DNA from: Candidatus Poseidonia sp. | Lineage (GTDB): Archaea > Thermoplasmatota > Poseidoniia > Poseidoniales > Poseidoniaceae | Assembly (NCBI GenBank): GCA_013330155.1 | Contig: DUIU01000123.1 | Location: forward strand, 1,609-7,566 | Reading direction: 5' to 3' | DNA length: 5,958 bases | Shown: positions 1 to 5,958 of the stretch, in pieces | Layout of the letters: each line of letters opens with the position of its first letter | Numbering within the stretch: position 1 is the first letter of the stretch | Notes under the pieces: generated by a model | Told to the model about the DNA's origin: nothing | The model's input: the letters and a program-made list of their open reading frames with translations, nothing else | Database searches by the model: none | Program-made: the position numbers and the translations under genes

Positions 1-1575
1 CTGCAACGCTCTCAACGTTCGTTCCGTGATGAGTTCCCCAGCGCTTCTGAATCTTGGCTGAGGGCTTGCGGCCACCTTTCGATGCCTCTCTCACTGGCGG
101 TGGTAACCACGGTTGCAGCCTTCATGGCCAACGTGATTTCTCCCCTGCCGCCATTGGCCGTGCTCGGCTATGCGCTTTCCCTCGGTGTGGTCTCTGCGTT
201 CATCTCCTCAACGGTGTTTGTCGGTGCATTGCATGTGGTGTTCTCAAAAGAATCCAAGGTTGAACACCGTCCACCTCTTCGGTTCCCTGCGCTTTCCCAA
301 CATATCGTAAATGTCCAGAAAAAGCAGCAGGTCGGTGTCATCTTGGTAACCGTCCTGATCTCGGGTCTTGCCATTTACGGAGCAGCTTCTCTCGAAACCG
401 ATTTCGACCTTGCTGACTTTGTCAACGAAGACATGGAAATCATGGGTGTTCGAGATGATTTAACGTCGAGTTATGAGAGCGCAGGTTGGAAAGTCATCCA
501 CCTCTTGATGGAGCCGGTTGAAGGAGAGGAGGCCATACCCGGCGACCTCGATTTGCTGAGTGAACTACGGAATTTCCAATTTGATTTGAAATCCAACAAC
601 GACGTTGTGGGAACGAACTTCAGAATCCCTTCCCCCGCCTACGAGGGTCCATACCCGCTCATCCGCGATGCAATTTTGAGAAACGAGAGCCTTGGCAACG
701 CTCACAACATGGAGGTGTTTGCTGGTGAGGTTTACCCGATAGAGCGCTCAGAATCCATCAATCTCGGGGCCTTCTTTGCAGACCTTGCCGGCAATGACAG
801 CGTAGCAGACCCGCTGACGGGTGAGACCTGGGACGACCGTCTCGCTCAAACCGTTCACCTCAACGGCAATCAGATCATCCATTTGCGTCATGAGATTCGG
901 GTCGAGGCGTCAACCTCAGTTGAATCCAGTCGCGTCGTCAACAACTTTGTTGGCATTCTCGGTTCGGTCGATGATTCGGGGACGTTGAAGTACCAACTCA
1001 AAGAGCACGCTGCCCTCCATGTAACTGGTGATTTGGTCATGCTTGAGACGGTTTTAACGGGGCTCACCATCACTCAAATCGAGAGCACCGCCATTTCGCT
1101 CATCGTTTCCTTCCTCGTGCTGTTCCTTCTCACACGACGCATCATGCCAGCCATCATTGTGCTGTTCCCCGTCGGCATTGCCTCGCTGTGGGTGGTGGGC
1201 TCAATGGCCCTCATTGGTCTCAAGTGGAACGTCCTTACGGTGATGGTGACGGCCCTCACTTTAGGTATCGGCATCGATTATTCCATTCACATGTGGCGGC
1301 GATTTGAGGTCGAGTTGGAAAAACGTGGCGACCACTGGGGGGCGCTTCGAGAAGCCCTCGACACCACGGGTGTTGCGCTCATGTTGAGTGCCTTGACCAC
1401 CATGGCAGGTTTTGCTGTTTTGCTGTTTTCTCCAATGCCCATCATCCAGGACTTTGGGCTTATCACGGCCATCACCGTGCTGTTTTCATTGTTGTTGGCA
1501 ATCATGGTGTTGCCGGTCCTGGTTGAATTGTCCGCACGCGGTCAAGAAACAGTTACTGAAGAGGATTCGGTCTAA
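1..1575 (+). CDS. RND superfamily exporter, MMPL/COG1033-like, C-terminal part (5' truncated)
   Basis: This is an inner-membrane proton-driven transporter of the RND superfamily (MMPL type); the substrate cannot be told from the sequence. Frame 1 is open from base 1, with 27 codons before the first ATG at 82. That ATG lies just before a membrane helix in the middle of the fold, so the real start is outside the window. Residues 28-79 are the last two helices of the first half (motif LTT-like VVTT, then SPLPP). Residues about 111-130 are the first helix of the second half, followed by TDFDLADFVNED, the usual start of the periplasm-equivalent domain, which runs to about 355. Helices follow at about 361-380, 382-407, 411-432, 459-477 and 485-510. 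Residues 421-430 (LGIGIDYSIH) match the family's GxGxDYxIH proton-relay motif, with Asp426 and Tyr427. The second-half motif LTTMAGF...FSPMP repeats the first-half one. The end is TAA at 1573-1575. The family call is firm; exported lipid or other hydrophobic cargo is only a possibility. Confidence 0.93.
   Translation: MQRSQRSFRDEFPSASESWLRACGHLSMPLSLAVVTTVAAFMANVISPLPPLAVLGYALSLGVVSAFISSTVFVGALHVVFSKESKVEHRPPLRFPALSQHIVNVQKKQQVGVILVTVLISGLAIYGAASLETDFDLADFVNEDMEIMGVRDDLTSSYESAGWKVIHLLMEPVEGEEAIPGDLDLLSELRNFQFDLKSNNDVVGTNFRIPSPAYEGPYPLIRDAILRNESLGNAHNMEVFAGEVYPIERSESINLGAFFADLAGNDSVADPLTGETWDDRLAQTVHLNGNQIIHLRHEIRVEASTSVESSRVVNNFVGILGSVDDSGTLKYQLKEHAALHVTGDLVMLETVLTGLTITQIESTAISLIVSFLVLFLLTRRIMPAIIVLFPVGIASLWVVGSMALIGLKWNVLTVMVTALTLGIGIDYSIHMWRRFEVELEKRGDHWGALREALDTTGVALMLSALTTMAGFAVLLFSPMPIIQDFGLITAITVLFSLLLAIMVLPVLVELSARGQETVTEEDSV
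1572..1575. other. Convergent stop-codon overlap (CTAA)
   Basis: The plus-strand bases are CTAA. TAA at 1573-1575 ends the transporter on the plus strand, and TAG, read from 1574 to 1572, ends the DUF2240-like gene on the minus strand. The two genes overlap by three to four bases with no spacer. Any terminator for either transcript must therefore lie inside the opposing gene. I saw no hairpin plus T-run on either side. Confidence 0.85.
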
Positions 1576-2201
1576 GCAACATCCAAGGCTTTGGCTATGT
1601 CGTCCATCACCAACCCTTGTTCACGAGCGACCAAGGCGTAGGCCATCCACGGCGTGATGAGATGAAAGGCCTTGATCTTGCGGTCCGCTCGTCGTTCCAA
1701 TTCATCCAAAGCAAGACCGCTTTGTCGCGAAATGAACTTGGCGACCCTTGGCGTTAGGCGTGCCCGTGGGTCTCCAGTGAGCGCAGTTTCCACGCGAGCA
1801 GGGCTTCGAGGAGGCTGAGTGGACGTGGTTGGTATGTGCCCTTCTGCCTTCCCAGTTTCCGCTTTTGGGGATGGGTCTGAAGCGCTTGTTGCAGAAACGG
1901 GGTGCAGCAGCCGCCTTGGTCGTGGGAACCAACCAAATGGGACGTTCACCTCCCCGAGATTGAGTGCAAGGTGGAGGTTTTGCTTTCGCTCTTCCAACCA
2001 TCCAGCAGCGACCAAGGCGTTCACCACTTCTTCAGCTTCGTGAGGTGCTACCCACTCCATGTCAAAAGAAAATGCACGTTCTACATCCGGGCGAGCCAAC
2101 CCATCAGCCCCGCGAAAAACGATGGTAAGGGCTCGACGAACGTCGTCTGCATCCTCACTCATGGACGGTGGAGGGATGTGGCCTTCAAGAAGGTTAGGCA
2201 T
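1572..2201 (-). CDS. DUF2240-like archaeal protein with winged-helix-like N-terminus
   Basis: A small soluble protein (209 residues from ATG 2201) with no signal peptide or membrane helix. Its pattern resembles the uncharacterised archaeal family DUF2240 (recognised from memory, not searched). Residues about 20-85 form a winged-helix-like unit: an ALTIVFRGADG helix, then a segment containing FSFDMEWVAPHEAEEVVNAL, then AAGWLEE and a strand pair ending in VNVPFGWFP. Residues about 102-144 are a Pro/Ser/Thr/Ala-rich linker. Residues about 149-206 are helical and basic (RVAKFISRQSG, ELERRADRKIKAF, AYALVAREQG). Function unknown; nucleic-acid binding is only suggested by the fold guess. Start choice: ATG 2201 overlaps the TGA of the upstream gene. 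GTG 2204 is one codon earlier, and ATG 2162 (MSEDADDV) is an alternative because the conserved part begins just after it. None has a clear Shine-Dalgarno motif. It is probably co-transcribed with, and translationally coupled to, the large surface-protein gene. The stop, TAG at 1574-1572, overlaps the stop of the convergent transporter gene. Confidence 0.8.
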   Translation of the reverse strand: MPNLLEGHIPPPSMSEDADDVRRALTIVFRGADGLARPDVERAFSFDMEWVAPHEAEEVVNALVAAGWLEERKQNLHLALNLGEVNVPFGWFPRPRRLLHPVSATSASDPSPKAETGKAEGHIPTTSTQPPRSPARVETALTGDPRARLTPRVAKFISRQSGLALDELERRADRKIKAFHLITPWMAYALVAREQGLVMDDIAKALDVA

Positions 2202-2204
2202 CAC
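2199..2204 (-). promoter_or_regulatory. Overlapping stop/start junction (GTGATG) linking the surface protein gene to the DUF2240-like gene
   Basis: Read on the minus strand, the six bases are GTGATG. The TGA that ends the large surface protein (2203-2201) shares its last base with the ATG at 2201-2199. A GTG at 2204-2202 would give a four-base overlap instead. The upstream 20 bases show no GGAGG-like ribosome binding site. The likely mode is translation by termination and re-initiation, with both proteins made from one message. This is inferred from geometry alone. Confidence 0.6.
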
Positions 2205-5200
2205 GAATCATCGGGAATTCGAGTGAAGGACTTGTCATCATTGAGACGCCACCGACCACATGTTTGGCCCACATAGAAGGTGCCCTCGCCTGTGTATTCG
2301 TATTCTCCACCACCGGGGAGTTGGGCATAACCTTCAACGCGTTCTTCTGCCGTTTGGGGAACGCCGAGGGCTGCCATGTGTTTGGCTGCCATTTCTTGGG
2401 GTGATGGTTCGGATTGATTCGATGATGCCTTGGGTGGTCCCCGAGGTGGGCCACGAGATGGTGTTTTTCCGGAATTCGATGCGATTTTTCCACCGGGTGG
2501 GCCACGACGCTTCTGAGCGGGTTGTTGTGGAGAACTCGTTTCTCTGGAGGATTGGAGGCTCTGACCGGTTGCTTCGAGGGCTACGGCGACCTTTTCTTCA
2601 ACAACCGTGGAAGGGCCTCGCCTCCGTATCAGTACGGCCCCTCCAGCCAGGGCCAGCATCCCTCCACCGCCAATCATGAGTGTGAGCCCTCCCAATCCCC
2701 CTGATTGGTCCTGCACGGTGCGATTCCAGACGTTGTTCGTCTCGTCAATTTCCCAAACGAGCCCCTCCTTATCAACGGTGATTTCCAAAGTCCACGTTCC
2801 CTCGGGTGCGGTGAAGGAACGTTTCACGGATTTCGCCGTGTTGGCGTCCATCGAGTAAAAGACAGAGCGACCAACCAGCGTTCGCTCTTCTCCTTGAACC
2901 AGTTCGATGGTGGCGTTGAAGGGGGTTGGAAGCTGTTCTCCACCGTTGATGACAAAGAACGAGAGCCTGATTTTCTCTCCTGCTTCAAACACACCGCTGA
3001 GTTCGACGTTTTCCAAACCAAGGTCAGGACCAATGCTATTCAAGGGCGCTTCGAGCCACGGGTCAAGTTCAGAATTTCCGGTGCTCGAGGAGAGTTCCCA
3101 ACCTGCATCATCGGTTCCATCAGCCCAACAATTGAGGTTGGCCTGCTCCGAAAGCAGGGACGGGTCCCCGAGTTTGCTAAAGTCAAACATGAAACTGAAC
3201 ATGGTTTTGCCATCAAACACCGTTGTTGAATTGCGAACCAGGCTCACCGGTTCCCAACTCTTGGTCAAGGATTGGATTTGGCAGGTCAAGGTGAGTTCGT
3301 TTGACCACTGGTGGTTCTCGGCGATGTTGACACCAATCTCAACCTGCTCCAATTTATACCTCGATATGGCGTCATCAATGGCCGATGGAAGCAAGACTGG
3401 TGCATCATGGTCAAGTTTGAACACCGGTAAATCGTACACGCTCAGGACTTGGCTTTCCAGCGGGTCCCAAAGGGTCAGTGTCATGTCTTGAACAAGGCCT
3501 GATGACTCCGGAGTCACGATGGTGGTTTCAAGGAGGCCGTCGATGATCGACACCGTCGCTCCTCCACGCCACGGCTCTCCTTGCAGCAAACCGTCCCATC
3601 GAAGGCGGAGGTCACCGGTGTATGGGGTGCCGCTTGACCGGTAGGCGACGTCGGCAGAAAGGTTGAGGGAATCACCGCCCATGACGACGGCGTCGGTGAT
3701 GATGTCTTGTTGCACCGAACCGGTTTCATCCCGAAGGTGATTGACTTCAATGCTCATCTCTCGGTCAAGCACCCATGCTTCGGTGAATGAAAACCTCTGA
3801 GTGCCGTCATAATCCCTCACCACGACATCGAGTTCCCCTTGAATCAAACCAGCCAATGACATGCTCCATTGAACGGTCGCCGTGAAATCAACGGTGAGGG
3901 CTCCATTTGATTGTTCAACAACACAGCCGCTGGGCAAGAGGAGCAACCGCTCATCAAGCGAGGAACAGGTTTCATCCACCGTGGTATACTTGACTCCGAG
4001 GGATTCATCATTGCCCAGTTCAATACGAATCTCGGTTAGATCACTGAGTCCATTCGTATCAGTGACCGTCATGGTCCAGCCCACTTGTTGCGAAGGCTCA
4101 AACCTCATGAGGGTTGTATTCAGGAGGTTTTTGGTTGGCTCAAAGTGAAGGAGTTCTCCTTTGGTCGGTGTACGCGATTCCCATCGCGCATGCCCATCCT
4201 CGGCGCTGACGGCAGGAACCGAGAAGCCAGCCAAGTCGGTTCCCTCAAGCAAGACGCGGCCCCACTGATGGTCATCATTTACGGTGTCATTCACGGTTAT
4301 GTTGACGGTCCATTGATTCCCATCTTGGTGGGTGTAAAACAACGATGGTTGGTACTCGATTCGTTGCGGTATGCCGTCTGCTGCACCCCCGTTGGTCCCG
4401 TCATCCCTCGCTTCAAGCCATGAGAGCGCAGTGAGGGTTTCGTTGGAGAAACCTCCAACATCATGGAAGAGGAAAGATACGGTCCGGTACGTCTCTTCAT
4501 TGGTGTATTCATCGAGGTTTGGGGAGACATCCAGCAATGTCGGTCCGTCGGCGTTGATGATGAATTCGAGCGGCGTAGTGTCAAAGACGAGTTCCCAATC
4601 TTCACTGGTTCGTGCCTCAATCCAAAGTTGAAGTTCACCCGAGGGTGATTCTGGAGTGTTGATGTTGGCATGATGGGCTTGGCCGGCTGGAAGGTCAAAC
4701 CATTCTGATGTTTCATTGGTCCAGATTCGCTCGCCGGACGAATCGGTGTCAAAGGTGTGCAAGTCGAGGTGGATTCTGCATTCTATGGCGCCTCCAAGAA
4801 GCCGGAGCCCGCTATTGGTGAACCGATGGTCAATCGTCAAATTCAAGCTGGTATTGCCTGGTAAAACCTCGCCTTGGTCAACCGATGCACCCCCCTGACT
4901 TGACATCTCAGAGGTCACATCGTTAAGCTCAACCGTGACTTGCCGGTCAATGCTGCTGATGTCTGGGTGAAGAAAACTTGCGTTTCGCTCAGCATGGGTG
5001 CTGGTTTTGAATCGAAGGTGGTCGCTGGGCAGAGTTTCACTGAGCGTGAAGGTCCAGTTCATGCTTTGCCCTTGGCTCGTCATCGGCCCGGGGGTAGCGG
5101 TCGCTTGTTGGTTGAACAGCAAGGCGGACGGGTCGTCCACGCTGAAGGTTGACGTGGCCGTGTTCCAAGACAAGGTCAACCAATCCGATTCACCATCCAA

Positions 5201-5958
5201 TACCCCTGATGCATCGGAAGAATGGAGGGCCAAAACATAGGTCCCATCTTGAGTGGTTGCATGGTGGTAAGTTTCCACGCTCACGGGGGAGGATGTTGGT
5301 TGGAGGCTTGGTGGCGGCGTGGTTGTAAAAGCGGCTGAATCAGCACCAATTGAAACGTTCACCAAGGAAGGTGTGGTCCAACCCATGAGTTGTGTGGTCG
5401 TGTATCGGACGCGATATTGGAGGAAGGCTGAATCCTCGACCACCTCTGTCAGCGATTGATTTCCAGCCGTAAGGTAGGTGTTGATAGGAACCGTGGTCGG
5501 GAGCCAAGCCGATGAAGCAATACCTTGGGGTGTATCTGCCGTCCTGTACTGTAATCCGATGCTTGTGCCACTTGGTTCAACGGTGGCGAATTCGAGCCAC
5601 AGTAAGCTCGCCGCCCCCTCTTCTAAAGGGCGTAAATCTTGAATCGAAGACGTGATCATCCCCTCGTGTTGGGTCGGATTCACGTGGTATTCATTTCCGG
5701 CAAGGTACTGAATACTCCAGGTGCTGAAACGGCTGTTACTTGTATCTCCGCCTGCATACACCAGGGTGTCGTTGGCGAGCACCAAGGTCGAATCAAAAAG
5801 GCTGATTGGAAGGGTTGCGTGGGTTTGCCAATGGTTCGTAAACGGGTCGTAGCCGTAGGTTTTGTCGCTCGCTGTGCCGGACCAAGTGGACGATTCATAT
5901 CCTCCATGAATGATGATTTCATCGTTGAAGACGGCCGCTGAATAGGCTGAGAATTTGT
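2201..5958 (-). CDS. Giant surface protein: Kelch propeller, Ig-like domains, CARDB, TM anchor and cytoplasmic tail (5' truncated)
   Basis: A cell-surface protein, probably an adhesin, receptor or scaffold; the ligand is unknown. The frame stays open through 5956, so the N-terminus and any signal peptide lie outside. The TTG at 5785 falls inside a Kelch repeat and is not the start. Residue order from the right edge: about 1-90, Kelch repeats (IIIHGGYE, GYDPFTNHW, LVYAGG); about 94-205, a beta-sandwich (EGMITSS, SIGLQYRTA, FLQYRVRYTTT, TPSLVNVSIG); about 466-586, an Ig-like domain (INADGPTLLDVSP to LEGTDLAGFSVP); about 626-719, a domain starting VTDTNGLSDL; about 766-833, a Big-like unit with LRLRWDGLL; about 846-956, an Ig-like domain (DHDAPVLL to CWADGTDDAGW); about 973-1079, a CARDB domain (IGPDLGLENVELS to VWEIDETNNVWNRTV). 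A glycine-rich membrane helix at about 1090-1110 is followed by RRR. The tail has a basic RGPP-rich linker and a last module, GGEYEYTGEGTFYVG to the end. Sixteen N-x-S/T sequons lie outside the membrane. The stop is TGA at 2203-2201. Confidence 0.92.
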   Translation of the reverse strand, partial: KFSAYSAAVFNDEIIIHGGYESSTWSGTASDKTYGYDPFTNHWQTHATLPISLFDSTLVLANDTLVYAGGDTSNSRFSTWSIQYLAGNEYHVNPTQHEGMITSSIQDLRPLEEGAASLLWLEFATVEPSGTSIGLQYRTADTPQGIASSAWLPTTVPINTYLTAGNQSLTEVVEDSAFLQYRVRYTTTQLMGWTTPSLVNVSIGADSAAFTTTPPPSLQPTSSPVSVETYHHATTQDGTYVLALHSSDASGVLDGESDWLTLSWNTATSTFSVDDPSALLFNQQATATPGPMTSQGQSMNWTFTLSETLPSDHLRFKTSTHAERNASFLHPDISSIDRQVTVELNDVTSEMSSQGGASVDQGEVLPGNTSLNLTIDHRFTNSGLRLLGGAIECRIHLDLHTFDTDSSGERIWTNETSEWFDLPAGQAHHANINTPESPSGELQLWIEARTSEDWELVFDTTPLEFIINADGPTLLDVSPNLDEYTNEETYRTVSFLFHDVGGFSNETLTALSWLEARDDGTNGGAADGIPQRIEYQPSLFYTHQDGNQWTVNITVNDTVNDDHQWGRVLLEGTDLAGFSVPAVSAEDGHARWESRTPTKGELLHFEPTKNLLNTTLMRFEPSQQVGWTMTVTDTNGLSDLTEIRIELGNDESLGVKYTTVDETCSSLDERLLLLPSGCVVEQSNGALTVDFTATVQWSMSLAGLIQGELDVVVRDYDGTQRFSFTEAWVLDREMSIEVNHLRDETGSVQQDIITDAVVMGGDSLNLSADVAYRSSGTPYTGDLRLRWDGLLQGEPWRGGATVSIIDGLLETTIVTPESSGLVQDMTLTLWDPLESQVLSVYDLPVFKLDHDAPVLLPSAIDDAISRYKLEQVEIGVNIAENHQWSNELTLTCQIQSLTKSWEPVSLVRNSTTVFDGKTMFSFMFDFSKLGDPSLLSEQANLNCWADGTDDAGWELSSSTGNSELDPWLEAPLNSIGPDLGLENVELSGVFEAGEKIRLSFFVINGGEQLPTPFNATIELVQGEERTLVGRSVFYSMDANTAKSVKRSFTAPEGTWTLEITVDKEGLVWEIDETNNVWNRTVQDQSGGLGGLTLMIGGGGMLALAGGAVLIRRRGPSTVVEEKVAVALEATGQSLQSSRETSSPQQPAQKRRGPPGGKIASNSGKTPSRGPPRGPPKASSNQSEPSPQEMAAKHMAALGVPQTAEERVEGYAQLPGGGEYEYTGEGTFYVGQTCGRWRLNDDKSFTRIPDDS

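Noticed and set aside
82..84. ATG at 82 as the start of the transporter
   Set aside because: It is at the edge of a membrane helix in the middle of the RND fold, and the frame is open upstream to base 1.
1576..1620. A rho-independent-like terminator after the transporter
   Set aside because: No GC-rich hairpin followed by a T-run was seen, and this stretch codes for the C-terminus of the opposing gene.
1626..2022. A 14-base direct repeat (AGCGACCAAGGCGT) near 1626 and 2008
   Set aside because: Both copies encode an Ala-Leu-Val-Ala stretch in the same gene. Similar codon use explains it, and there is no mobile-element context.
1902..2276. A 124-codon plus-strand frame opposite the small gene and its junction
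   Set aside because: It is a shadow of the DUF2240-like gene and crosses the stop/start junction; it has no recognisable protein pattern.
2705..3491. Long plus-strand open frames (174 and 194 codons) opposite the surface protein gene
   Set aside because: They lie wholly antisense to a strongly domain-supported gene. Their products have odd composition with no recognisable domain.
4297..4752. A 151-codon minus-strand frame within the surface protein gene
   Set aside because: It is a different frame of the same strand inside recognisable Ig-like coding sequence, rich in Pro, Arg, Ser and Thr, with no family features.
5783..5785. TTG as the start of the surface protein
   Set aside because: The frame stays open for 57 more codons to the right edge and these encode Kelch repeat sequence, so TTG is an internal Leu codon.

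Overview
The window is almost entirely protein-coding and holds parts of three genes: the 3' part of a plus-strand membrane transporter, and a minus-strand pair made of a very large surface protein followed by a small cytosolic protein. No RNA gene, CRISPR array, insertion sequence, or convincing promoter or terminator was seen. There is no intergenic stretch longer than a few bases.

Organism (inference): a planktonic or related euryarchaeon, most likely Marine Group II (Poseidoniales) or a close relative. The reasons are a small protein resembling the archaeal DUF2240 family, and a giant N-glycosylation-rich, single-membrane-span surface protein with Kelch, Ig-like and CARDB modules. Extremely tight gene packing, the lack of Shine-Dalgarno motifs at the one internal gene start and moderate GC content also fit. 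The taxonomic call rests on protein character only and was not tested by any search.

Layout. Positions 1-1575 (+) carry the C-terminal 524 residues of an RND/MMPL-type exporter; the frame is open to the left edge, so the true start lies outside. Its TAA stop overlaps the TAG stop of the convergent gene at 1572-2201 (-), a DUF2240-like protein with an N-terminal winged-helix-like part, a Pro/Ser/Thr/Ala-rich linker and a C-terminal helical part. That gene's ATG overlaps the TGA of the upstream minus-strand gene (TGATG). The upstream gene occupies 2201-5958 (-) and is open to the right edge. Its visible 1251 residues start inside a Kelch beta-propeller and run through several beta-sandwich domains, a CARDB domain and one transmembrane helix. 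They end in a basic Gly/Pro/Arg-rich cytoplasmic linker and a small aromatic C-terminal module.

How they fit together: the two minus-strand genes look like a translationally coupled pair (surface adhesin or receptor plus cytosolic protein). The transporter belongs to an opposing transcript and merely converges with them. No known defence, mobile or biosynthetic system is visible. The most interesting points are the surface protein's cytoplasmic tail module and its coupling to an uncharacterised archaeal protein.
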